Origin: Oscillospiraceae bacterium
Lineage (GTDB): Bacteria > Bacillota > Clostridia > Saccharofermentanales > Saccharofermentanaceae
Assembly (NCBI GenBank): GCA_902787975.1
Contig: CADAIP010000001.1
Span: 107,393-171,392 of the forward strand
DNA length: 64,000 nt
Reading direction: 5' to 3'
The number at the start of each line of letters is the position of its first letter. Within the stretch, counting starts at the first letter, position 1. The notes beneath the pieces are model-generated. The model searched no databases and was not told where the DNA came from. It was given only the letters and a program-made list of their open reading frames with translations. A program made the position numbers and the translations under genes. Below, piece by piece: positions 25,288 to 33,807 of this stretch.

Positions 25288-28218
25288 TTAATTCTCTTCC
25301 TTTTCGATCTCAGCTTCTCTTCTTCTGATGAAAAGGATTCCTGCAGCTGCAGCGGCACCGATAAGGATCGATGCGATCACGATCCTCGTCGTGTTCACAG
25401 TCTCACCTGTCTTAACGACTGCTGCGGGCGCTGCCTTTGTGCCTATGGTTACCACGAACGGTGAGAATGTCTTCGTCTCAAATGTGAGAGTCAGATCCTT
25501 TGCGTTGTAAACAGCCTCGATCAGCTCAAATCCTTCATCTAACATGTGGAGGATCAGGACTGTCTCACCATCCTTAACAGTAAGCGCTTCCTTGAGCACG
25601 AGAGTAACTTTGACTGTGAATCCCGGCTCATGTACTATGCCATTCCTGTCATAGAGAGTTATGTCAAATCCCATAGGGAATGTGACATCAGTGTAGCTCT
25701 TCTCTGCAATCTGCTTCTTGATCGCGTTGATCTCTTCAGCAGGTGCATCAGTAACATCGATCTCAGTTACAAGGAGCAGATAATCTTTGGCTTTATCTTC
25801 ACTGACTCCTTCAAATACAGCAGAAGCATCTGTCAGGCTGTCTGTGAGGTTTACGGTCTCTGTCTCCGGGATCATGCCCCATGCGCCGACCCAGATATAA
25901 TCATCTTCTGAAGGATACGGTATCTTGTTCTCGCCGATAGGAGTGCTGAGAATATCCTCGTCATTGCAGCCAAGCCAGAAGATCGCATAGCCGTTAACTC
26001 CCTTAACCACGATCTCAGAAGGACACTCTGCGAAAGGAATCTCGAAATACGTAAAGTCTTCTTCGCCTGCGTCACCGCACTCGAAAACCAGCTCGGCATC
26101 ACCTAAAGGCTTTATTTCTTTTCCGTCTTTATCCAGTGCCTTCATACTGAGATCCAGCAAGATAACATCAATACCGACTACCCAGCATTCGTTGAAGTAG
26201 ATCTCACATGTGTTCTCAGTTATTTCAATGCGGTCAAAAGTTACGAAGTGACCGGGTGAGTACGGTTCGCGTTCATCCATATTGAAACTTGCCGCTTCTT
26301 CTTCATTTATGAAGTAGATCAGCTGGATTTCAGGAGGCAGATTCGACGGCAGATTGTTTTCGATTACAGAATCACCCGGAATAGCCTGTCCCGGTTCAAC
26401 AGGAACGAAGAATGGGTCATCTTCGCCTTCCCAGTTGCCGAGAAGGACTTCATCATCGATAAGCTCGACTACAAAGCAGGGTGCTTCAGATTCAGGATCA
26501 TCTCTTTCCGGCTCATCAGGCACAACTTCAATGTCATTGGCTTCATCAGATGTAGCGATCATGAAGTTAGAGAAGCTTCCTGTCTCGAAAGTGATCTCGT
26601 GAGTATTGGGATCGTACTCAGCTTCGATGGTCTCAACGCCTTCATCACCGCCCTTATCGTGAACGATGTAAACCTTGTTGTTATCAGGATTGAAGTCATC
26701 ATCAACCTTCAATGTAACGGAAGCGTTACCCTTTTCGAGATTATGATAGTCTTCTTTCCAATAATCATTTGTGTTTGCTTTCTGATAGATATTGGCAAGA
26801 TCCAGACTTAAGTATTCTTCGATCTCAAGATCATTCTCTTTCAACTCAGCCTGGACACCGGCATTGTTGTCATAAGCAGAACGTGTATTGCCGTCCAAAG
26901 AGCCTACGGACATTTGAGCTGTGCCGCCGGCAAACTCATTTGCAGGAACTTCGATGGCGCCGTCATTTACGATCGAATCACCATTGATCTTTACTATGTT
27001 TGCAGGATCATCAAATACTGCGGAGAAATGGCAGTTGCCCTGAGGCATCTGGAAATAATAAACATTGGGTTTATCGGTTGTTCCGATATCAAGGTTGCCG
27101 CCCTGACTGCCGGCACTACCGCCGAATTCCACAAGCTGATAACCGGGTTCAGGAATAAATTCAAATGCGATCCAGTAACCGTTCTCGAGCCTGAGGCAGC
27201 CGTTGTAAGCATCGTATAAGCAGCCCTTATCATCGATGCCGTAATCTGCCATTATATTGTTCTGGAACGAAGTGTCGGTAGTTTCATAAACGCCGACAAC
27301 TCTGGCAGAACCATTCTTAAATTGTTCTTCTTCGCTGATGTTATGCTGTCTCTGACCATCGGGGCATCCGCTGTTAGTCCACTCGATAACGCCGCCCGGT
27401 GTATCATCACCCATGATCTCAATAACGATCTTTTTATCGCTATAAGAATCTTTTCCGGGCAACTCATATTCACATCTGTCATATCTGGCAGTAATGTCTT
27501 TTTCTGTACCGTTGATAACTACTTTTGTAAGTCTTCCGAGTGTTTCAACGCCCATTCCACCGGGGTTATCGATTATCAGATTGTCCGGCAGATCGCTTTC
27601 TCTAAATTCTTTTGTCACTCTTACCGGGTCTTCTCCGGGCTTGCCATTGACTTCGCCGGTATCCGTATGTCCATTAGCTTCAAAAAATAGACTCCTGGTT
27701 AAGTTAGAGCGTATCTCTATGGTATATACTTCTTCAGCAGACTGCTGCCCGGGATTCGGATCGCCGCTCGGATCTCCGTTTTCGACGGGCGGATCATTAT
27801 TTACATATATTATTTCGAGAACACCGATTTTCTTTTCATCTATATCCCGGCCAGTAATATTAACTACTTTAAATCCTGAGGTAATATCGACAGAATTAGT
27901 TTCGCCATCAGTACTGCACAATGTCGTATCTACATCGCCTTCTCTTGTCGTGACGCGCAGTTCATCGAAGTGGTCGGGAACCGTATCATTCAGTTCTAAT
28001 GTTATCGTTCCTGCTTCAAACACCGTTTCATCAGAAGCAGCAGAAAGTATTGTTTCACCATCAGAGAACTGAAGGATTTCTGATTGATCAACAACTGCAT
28101 TTTTAAAAGTGTACGCATTAGTATCTGCTCTTACAGCAAACTCAGCCAGCGGCACATTCGCGATCAGCAAACTCAATGAGGTTGCTGCTGCGACTAAAAA
28201 CTTGAATAATCGTTTCAT
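25288..28218 (-). CDS. Large secreted, membrane-anchored surface protein
   Basis: A 976-residue protein. The signal peptide covers about residues 1-31 (MKRLFKFLVAAATSLSLLIA...VRA). The C-terminus has KTGETVN, a hydrophobic segment (IVIASILIGAAAAAGILF) and the basic tail IRRREAEIEKEEN. This is the layout of a cell-wall sorting signal, but the usual Leu-Pro of LPXTG is replaced (AVVKTGE). The body is beta-rich and acidic, with Asn/Asp/Gly-rich segments and two passages of similar type (EITFETGSFSNFMIAT and LTFETKTFSPFVVTIGT). The function is unknown; adhesion or a cell-surface scaffold is possible. The ATG follows AAAGGAG. Confidence 0.82.
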   Translation of the reverse strand: MKRLFKFLVAAATSLSLLIANVPLAEFAVRADTNAYTFKNAVVDQSEILQFSDGETILSAASDETVFEAGTITLELNDTVPDHFDELRVTTREGDVDTTLCSTDGETNSVDITSGFKVVNITGRDIDEKKIGVLEIIYVNNDPPVENGDPSGDPNPGQQSAEEVYTIEIRSNLTRSLFFEANGHTDTGEVNGKPGEDPVRVTKEFRESDLPDNLIIDNPGGMGVETLGRLTKVVINGTEKDITARYDRCEYELPGKDSYSDKKIVIEIMGDDTPGGVIEWTNSGCPDGQRQHNISEEEQFKNGSARVVGVYETTDTSFQNNIMADYGIDDKGCLYDAYNGCLRLENGYWIAFEFIPEPGYQLVEFGGSAGSQGGNLDIGTTDKPNVYYFQMPQGNCHFSAVFDDPANIVKINGDSIVNDGAIEVPANEFAGGTAQMSVGSLDGNTRSAYDNNAGVQAELKENDLEIEEYLSLDLANIYQKANTNDYWKEDYHNLEKGNASVTLKVDDDFNPDNNKVYIVHDKGGDEGVETIEAEYDPNTHEITFETGSFSNFMIATSDEANDIEVVPDEPERDDPESEAPCFVVELIDDEVLLGNWEGEDDPFFVPVEPGQAIPGDSVIENNLPSNLPPEIQLIYFINEEEAASFNMDEREPYSPGHFVTFDRIEITENTCEIYFNECWVVGIDVILLDLSMKALDKDGKEIKPLGDAELVFECGDAGEEDFTYFEIPFAECPSEIVVKGVNGYAIFWLGCNDEDILSTPIGENKIPYPSEDDYIWVGAWGMIPETETVNLTDSLTDASAVFEGVSEDKAKDYLLLVTEIDVTDAPAEEINAIKKQIAEKSYTDVTFPMGFDITLYDRNGIVHEPGFTVKVTLVLKEALTVKDGETVLILHMLDEGFELIEAVYNAKDLTLTFETKTFSPFVVTIGTKAAPAAVVKTGETVNTTRIVIASILIGAAAAAGILFIRRREAEIEKEEN

Positions 28219-28400
28219 ACCGGACTCCTTTCGTTTCGATGTGCGTCAAACAATGAACTAATTCTCGAATATAAAATCATTCTGACTTGAAGCCCTGTTA
28301 AATACAATTACGCTCCTGTAAACAACCCACCAATTATGTATAGTTTTTGTAAAGTAAGGTTTGATAGGCAAAGGGTTGATAATATCAACCACATCAAAAA

Positions 28401-28429
28401 ATGCCCCGAACGCACTGCATCCGGGGCAT
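28401..28429 (-). terminator. Terminator of the four-lipoprotein operon
   Basis: ATGCCCCG (28401-28408) with CGGGGCAT (28422-28429). On the minus strand six T's follow. It lies about 22 bp after the last stop codon. Confidence 0.82.
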
Positions 28430-28451
28430 CAACACAAAGCAAAATAAAGGA

Positions 28452-29285
28452 TCACAGAGTGCTCGGCGGCGGCACCTGCATGTGCTCGCAAACGTCGTCG
28501 AGATATTCGTTTACCTCTGTGGGCACGTAGCCGAAGCCGTAAGCATAGAAGACCGTGCTGTTCTTGACGTAGATGCCGGCGGTATAGAAAACGTCGCCGT
28601 GTGAGCCGGTCAGGAGTGTGTACCTGAGGCCGTTTTCACCTTCGAAAGATTCAAGTTCAAGGTCGTAGTCGAAGTCGTACATCTCGTCGAATAAGGTCAT
28701 CCATTCTTCGACCATTTCAGGAGATGCGCCCATGTCGGAAAGCTCCCTGCGCAAAGCCTGTCTTGCCTGCTCTACCTGCTGGTCGTTTTCGAAAACGTCG
28801 AAGACCATGCGCGGATCGAATTCATCGGCGTCGATGATTCCGTCCTCATCGCGGACGTAATAAGAATCAACGGCCATCTCGTAGTAAAGGTCGGCGTCTC
28901 TTGAAGAGCCGAATGCCATTGAGACGCAGAAGATCTCGTTGAACATGTAGTAGCTCATGTTACCGACCGCAAAGACCGTGGCTTCCTTAATGTTCTCATC
29001 GTAGAAGATCGGAATCTCGCTTGAAGCCTCAATCGCCATGCCGGCAGCCTTGCCGTCAGCACGGACGTAAACACCGTCGTTTAGCTGGTTAACATCGCCG
29101 TATGAATCCTTGATGAAATGCGCGAAGTCACGGGAGCTCTTGTAGCGCTCGGCACCGTATTCCTTTGCGTAAGACTCAAGAGCAGCCGTGCCCATCGGGT
29201 TAGCGAATCTATTAAGGCACCCTGATAAAGGCATCAGCATTGATGCTGCAAGAGTAACAGAGATGAGTGACGTGATCTTTTTCAT
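28452..29285 (-). CDS. Lipoprotein, last gene of lipoprotein operon
   Basis: The 277-residue product starts MKKITSLISVTLAASMLMPLSGC, a lipoprotein signal with lipobox PLSGC. The ATG at 29285 follows GAGGAAA; a longer frame to 29399 would overlap the upstream gene. The mature part is about 250 residues with no known domain seen. It is acidic and Tyr-rich (DGIIDADEFDPRM looks like a short Asp-rich loop). It ends PPPSTL. It differs from the three upstream lipoproteins, which share one domain. The role is unknown; it is transcribed with them. Confidence 0.8.
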   Translation of the reverse strand: MKKITSLISVTLAASMLMPLSGCLNRFANPMGTAALESYAKEYGAERYKSSRDFAHFIKDSYGDVNQLNDGVYVRADGKAAGMAIEASSEIPIFYDENIKEATVFAVGNMSYYMFNEIFCVSMAFGSSRDADLYYEMAVDSYYVRDEDGIIDADEFDPRMVFDVFENDQQVEQARQALRRELSDMGASPEMVEEWMTLFDEMYDFDYDLELESFEGENGLRYTLLTGSHGDVFYTAGIYVKNSTVFYAYGFGYVPTEVNEYLDDVCEHMQVPPPSTL

Positions 29286-29319
29286 TTTCGTAATTTCCTC
29301 GAGAAGATAAACAAATTGA

Positions 29320-30642
29320 TTACGCGATGAGCGATTCAAGATAATCGTGCATAGTTGTGTAGTTATAACGTCTGTTTGAAGGCTTTGACATAAGGCCATA
29401 CTCAGGATCGTTTGAGCTTAAAACAAACTTCTGGTGAAGCGAGATGACCGTTCTGGCTGTGAAGTCCTTCATCGCAGGCATGTACTCTTCCTCAATACAG
29501 ATGCCGGAGTTATGGTAGAAGAGTCTGGTCGTCGTCTCCGTATCCGTTTCGGGATCGTAATCTGTGACTATCTCGCGTGCGTATGTTTCACAGAGGTCCC
29601 ACTTGTGGATTCCGCCCTCTCGCTCTCCTAAAGCATACATGTCCGTGCTGACATGGAGGTAATAAGACTCTCCGTATGTGTAAGTAACGATCAGCTCCTT
29701 GTCGGTGAGATAGAGCATGAAACTGGATGCCTGACCCTGGGTAATGAATTCGGGAGAAGTAATGATCTCAATTGCTTCCCCTGCGTATTCGTTGTACTCG
29801 TAAATATGGAGCGTAGCAGAATACTCGTTGCCGTCATCACTGATGAGGAAGAATTCAGGCAGGCCGTTGCCGTCAAGATCGTAAATACCAACGGGCTCAA
29901 TGCCAAATGTGGATTCGACAGCCCAGATCGCATCCCTGTTCTGTTCAAGGATCTCGATAAATGCCTTGACAGCTTTATCGTAGCTGTCAGCAAATGCAGT
30001 GGTCGGAGTCGTTTCCGAAGGTTCTGTAGTTACAGGCTGTGTATCCGTAGGGTCAGGAACCGTAGGCTGCGTTTCAGTCGGATCCGGAGCAGGAGTTGGC
30101 ACATATTCGGGCGGATTGATCATGACCACAAAAGCGAAGAGCTTATCAAGATTTGTGATCTTCTTGATCTTCCACTCACCCTTTTCGAGTTCGAAATCGA
30201 TCTTTGCTTTGATCGAACTCGTCTCTTTGGTATCTTTAACAGCATCCATAAAAGTAAGGTTCAGGTTAGCTACTTTGAAATCAACTTCACTCAAGTCAAT
30301 AATCTCATATTTGACTTTAACGGATGCTTTGTCACCGTTTACTTCAATGTCGTCAACGTCGTAATCGATCTCGATCGTATCGAAGATCAGGTCATAGCAT
30401 TCCCTGTAATCTTCGTCGACGCTGTAGTTCATGTATTCTTCTATCTGACGGTAATCCTTGTCATCCTCATCCCAACAAGTCAGTTCGAGAAACGCTTCCG
30501 CATCGTCATCACGAAAAGCATCTGCACAATCGTCAATAACTTTACTTATCGCTTCCCTGTCTTTTTCCGTATTGTCACATCCTGCAAAGCCTGCTGTGAA
30601 TGCAATACATAAAATACTTGCGATGATCTTCTTATACTTCAT
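29320..30642 (-). CDS. Lipoprotein with family domain, Thr/Pro linker and C-terminal region
   Basis: The 440-residue protein has a lipoprotein signal with lipobox AGFAGC. Residues 25-165 form the shared domain (DCADAFRDDDAEAFLELTCWDEDDKDY ... DTIEIDYDVDDIEV ... WKIKKITNLDKLFAFV). A Thr/Pro/Glu-rich linker follows (about 175-215). A C-terminal region of 200 residues opens with an Asp-rich loop, IYDLDGNGLPEFFLI, similar to calcium-binding or FG-GAP loops. The ATG follows TAGGAG. Only 18 bp separate it from the paralogous gene upstream. It probably acts outside the cell; the ligand is unknown. Confidence 0.85.
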   Translation of the reverse strand: MKYKKIIASILCIAFTAGFAGCDNTEKDREAISKVIDDCADAFRDDDAEAFLELTCWDEDDKDYRQIEEYMNYSVDEDYRECYDLIFDTIEIDYDVDDIEVNGDKASVKVKYEIIDLSEVDFKVANLNLTFMDAVKDTKETSSIKAKIDFELEKGEWKIKKITNLDKLFAFVVMINPPEYVPTPAPDPTETQPTVPDPTDTQPVTTEPSETTPTTAFADSYDKAVKAFIEILEQNRDAIWAVESTFGIEPVGIYDLDGNGLPEFFLISDDGNEYSATLHIYEYNEYAGEAIEIITSPEFITQGQASSFMLYLTDKELIVTYTYGESYYLHVSTDMYALGEREGGIHKWDLCETYAREIVTDYDPETDTETTTRLFYHNSGICIEEEYMPAMKDFTARTVISLHQKFVLSSNDPEYGLMSKPSNRRYNYTTMHDYLESLIA

Positions 30643-30660
30643 TTTTTTACTCCTAAACCC

Positions 30661-31986
30661 TTAGTTTTCAACCATTGCATTGAGATATACGATTGCCTCA
30701 TAACAGTACATCATGGAATACTCGGGAACCGCTATGAGACCATATTCGATGACGTCTGTAGATGGTGTGTAATTACTTGCGACAACATATTCAGCATCAT
30801 CTATATATCCTGAGACAGCGTTGTAATACTCGTTTTCGCCAATCTCTTTACCATCCACACTAACCTCAGTTTCGTACTTGTGATAGTCGTAAGTGTATAA
30901 ATACGTCTGTGTAATAGGTTCGTATTCCAGGCGCTCGTCACGTCTGTAGTGAGCTATGCAATTCCAATCGAAGTCATAGACAAGAGTATCCGTGTGATAG
31001 TCGGATTCCTCGCCGCCGCTGTATGTGATAACTATCTCTTTGCCAGTCGTGAAAACGATAAACGATCCGCCGTCTGCAGCCATGTAGATAATTTCGCGCT
31101 GCCAGACGCAGAGATTATATCTCCCTGTGTCGGGGAAAAATGACCAGATATACAGATCGGCATCGAAAACCTCACCGTCCATATAGCTGCCTGCTGCAAT
31201 AAAAATAAGTTCGGGATATCCGTCCTGATTGAGATCTTCAATGTTGGTCGATTTCATGTCAAACGCATTTTCTGCGTCCTCGATGAACTCCTGGTCTAAA
31301 GTGAGTGTGTAAGTTGCAGACTCGACTACATCCTCAAAGGAAACCGGAACAGCCGTAGGCTCAGGCGTGGGCGTAGGTGTAACATCAACATCCGTAGGCA
31401 GCGGGTCTGTTTCAACCGTTCCGGTGGGCTGGATGTCCGGATCCGGAATCCCGTTTATATCGATGAACGCAAAAACCTCATCAAGACCTGTTACCTTGGT
31501 AATCTTCCATTCTTTGCCGTCTTTGACGAGAGTGATCTTGCCCTTTATCTTGACTGTATCTTCAACCTCTTCAAAGGCATCCTTGATCTGTCCGCCATTG
31601 TTCATAAAGATGATATCGAGAACTTCTTCCCAATCGATGATCTCGTAGGTTACCTTTATGGTAGCCTTGCCGTCCTTGATCTCAATGTCGTCGGAATCGT
31701 AGTCGATCGTGATCGTGTCTGCTACACCTTCAAAGTATTTGACTGCATAGTCGCCCTGTGTGTCGAACTGAAGTAATGACTCCACTTCAAGATATTCCTT
31801 GTCATCGTCATCCCAGTTTGTCGTCTCAAGAACAGCTTCTGCATCAACGTCTCTTAATGCGTCACCGTATTCTTCAATAATGTTTTCGATGGCCTGGATG
31901 TCCTTTTTCGAAGGACCCGTACATGCTGTAAAACTCAAAAGCATTGAGGCACTCAGAACAGCAGTTGTTAACTTCTTTAAATTCAT
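30661..31986 (-). CDS. Paralogous lipoprotein with the same architecture
   Basis: 441 residues, nearly the same length and order as the next gene. It has lipobox LSFTAC, then the shared domain (EEYGDALRDVDAEAVLETTNWDDDDKEY ... DTITIDYDSDDIEI ... WKITKVTGLDEVFAFI), a Pro/Thr linker with TPTPTPEPT, and a C-terminal part with IEDLNQDGYPELIFIA. The two genes arose by tandem duplication and have since diverged well. The ATG follows GGGAGG. Confidence 0.86.
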   Translation of the reverse strand: MNLKKLTTAVLSASMLLSFTACTGPSKKDIQAIENIIEEYGDALRDVDAEAVLETTNWDDDDKEYLEVESLLQFDTQGDYAVKYFEGVADTITIDYDSDDIEIKDGKATIKVTYEIIDWEEVLDIIFMNNGGQIKDAFEEVEDTVKIKGKITLVKDGKEWKITKVTGLDEVFAFIDINGIPDPDIQPTGTVETDPLPTDVDVTPTPTPEPTAVPVSFEDVVESATYTLTLDQEFIEDAENAFDMKSTNIEDLNQDGYPELIFIAAGSYMDGEVFDADLYIWSFFPDTGRYNLCVWQREIIYMAADGGSFIVFTTGKEIVITYSGGEESDYHTDTLVYDFDWNCIAHYRRDERLEYEPITQTYLYTYDYHKYETEVSVDGKEIGENEYYNAVSGYIDDAEYVVASNYTPSTDVIEYGLIAVPEYSMMYCYEAIVYLNAMVEN

Positions 31987-32031
31987 ATTCCCTCCCGTTT
32001 TTTCATCAAGATCAGCACCCGACGTGTCAGA

Positions 32032-32595
32032 TTATTGGCTTATTACAGGAACACTGTAAACGAAACTCATAACCTGATTAAGATCATTAAGCCTGCAAAG
32101 CTTATAATCGTCCCCGTCCTTCTCGAAAACTATGGTGGTCTCAATAGTTACTTTATCTTTCGAATCTTTAAGAGCAATTAATGCTTCGGCACAACTCTCA
32201 TGAGGTTCAGAATACACCGTCTGCCAGTCCGTCATGACATACTTAACATCTAATGTAGTATAAGGATTTCCTACTGTCATGGAAGTAATGTCATACACTA
32301 TCAGGATGGTTGAAGCGATGTACTCAGTACACGCTGCAAAGTCTTCTCCCATACCCGAACCATAACGATCAACATCAAACAACGTTTCAATAGCGTTATA
32401 ATCCGAATCTTCTTCAGTCCAGTCTGTAAGATTTCTGACGGCTTTATAATCGAGAACATTCAGGGCGAGGTTGTAACTATTCAGTTTTCCAACCATTATG
32501 CCCGTGGCTTGACGCGTTCCAAAAGCATCACAGCCCGAAAAACCTAACAGCATTACAATGCCTAATGCCGTTGCGATTATTCTTTGTACCCCCAT
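32032..32595 (-). CDS. Short lipoprotein with only the shared domain
   Basis: The 187-residue protein has lipobox LGFSGC and then only the family domain: NLTDWTEEDSDYNAIETLF, ILIVYDITSM, VKYVMTDW, and DDYKLCRLNDLNQVMSFV. It lacks the linker and C-terminal region of the two longer paralogues. It is the first gene of the operon. The start is ATG with a distant AAGGAT. It may be the minimal form from which the longer ones grew, or a truncated copy. Confidence 0.78.
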   Translation of the reverse strand: MGVQRIIATALGIVMLLGFSGCDAFGTRQATGIMVGKLNSYNLALNVLDYKAVRNLTDWTEEDSDYNAIETLFDVDRYGSGMGEDFAACTEYIASTILIVYDITSMTVGNPYTTLDVKYVMTDWQTVYSEPHESCAEALIALKDSKDKVTIETTIVFEKDGDDYKLCRLNDLNQVMSFVYSVPVISQ

Positions 32596-32621
32596 ACAGA
32601 AAAATATCCTTAAATGATTTA

Positions 32622-32645
32622 ACCGGCTCCCCGTAAGAAGCCGGT
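32622..32645 (-). terminator. Possible terminator after the DHH phosphoesterase gene
   Basis: ACCGGCT and AGCCGGT pair over 7 bp around a 10-nt loop. The U-tract is weak, so read-through into the lipoprotein operon is possible. Confidence 0.45.
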
Positions 32646-32654
32646 CTTAAGAAT

Positions 32655-33596
32655 TTACTTTAGTTCCTCATGTTCATTGAGTCTTGCAATGATGTCAGGC
32701 AGCGCAGCATCGACCTTGTCGTTATCGAGCTGGCATGTGCCGGCATTGGTGTGTCCGCCGCCGCCGTATGCCAGGCAGAGCTCACCGATGTCGGTCGTGC
32801 CGTTCTTGTTTACGATGGACTTGCCGATCATGACTGCCGTATTCTGCTTCTTAAAGCCCCATGCTACATGAACGCTCATCTCGACCTCAGGCCACATTGC
32901 ATAGATCATGAATCTGTTGCCTGCATAGATCGTCTCAAGAGGTCTTAAGTCAAGGACTGCAACCTTATCGTGGATCTTAACGTTCTCCTCGAGCTGCTTC
33001 TTGAAAAGTTCCTGCTGCTCGAAGTAAAGCTCTGTACGTTCCTTAACGTCGGGAAGTTCAAGCACTTCCTTAATGGTATGGTTTGTGCAGTAATCGATGA
33101 GTTCCATCATGAGCTGGTAGTTTGAGATCCTGAAATCGTGGAAACGGCCGAGACCTGTTCTCGCGTCCATGATGAAGTTCATGAGTACCCAGTCAGTAGG
33201 ATTGAGGATCTCATCGACCGTAAAGTCAGCGGAGTCGCCCTTATCTACGGCAACCATGATCTCTTCGGTAACTGTCTTGAAAGTATCAGCGCCGCCGTAG
33301 TAGTTATAAACAACTCTTGCGGCAGACTTTTCGCAGATGCAGATATACTTGTCGCCAAATGCCTCATGGTCAGTTCTGATGAGCTCACTCTCATGGTGGT
33401 CAAAAGCAAGTCCTACCCTCGGATCAAACGGAAGGTTTGTCGTAATGTCATTCTCGGTAATATCAACCTTGCCATCCTGAACATCCTTAGGATGAACGAA
33501 CTTGATTTCACCGATAATATCCAACTCTTTGAGGAGCATTGCGCAAACAAGTCCGTCAAAATCGCTTCTGGTTATGAGTCTTTTCTTTTCTTCCAT
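32655..33596 (-). CDS. DHH-family phosphoesterase
   Basis: 313 residues with the DHH catalytic core: SDFDGLVCAML at the start, FDHHESELI near residue 65, and the DHHA1 motif YGGGGHTNAGTCQLDN near the C-terminus. Asp and His residues bind Mn2+. Relatives are exopolyphosphatases, nano-RNases or cyclic-dinucleotide hydrolases, and the exact substrate cannot be told. There is no GGDEF-like or membrane part, so it is not GdpP. The ATG follows GGGAGGA. Confidence 0.88.
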   Translation of the reverse strand: MEEKKRLITRSDFDGLVCAMLLKELDIIGEIKFVHPKDVQDGKVDITENDITTNLPFDPRVGLAFDHHESELIRTDHEAFGDKYICICEKSAARVVYNYYGGADTFKTVTEEIMVAVDKGDSADFTVDEILNPTDWVLMNFIMDARTGLGRFHDFRISNYQLMMELIDYCTNHTIKEVLELPDVKERTELYFEQQELFKKQLEENVKIHDKVAVLDLRPLETIYAGNRFMIYAMWPEVEMSVHVAWGFKKQNTAVMIGKSIVNKNGTTDIGELCLAYGGGGHTNAGTCQLDNDKVDAALPDIIARLNEHEELK

Positions 33597-33807
33597 AAGG
33601 CATTCCTCCCGATTTATTTGAGTGGCCGCAAAGGCCGTAAGTTTCTAAACAAAATTTTACAAAAACGCGGAGCAAAATTCAATGATTCAGAAGCCCTCAA
33701 GCCCTCTTCTGAGCCAAGATTTACAGTATATTTACCTTGACGCAACACTCTGTGCCAAGTAATGTAGGACTATATAAAATATAAAGGATAGATTGAAGGA
33801 TTTAATT

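Noticed and set aside
29653..30612. 319-residue plus-strand frame opposite a lipoprotein gene
   Set aside because: The minus-strand lipoprotein has a signal peptide and family domain; this is its shadow.
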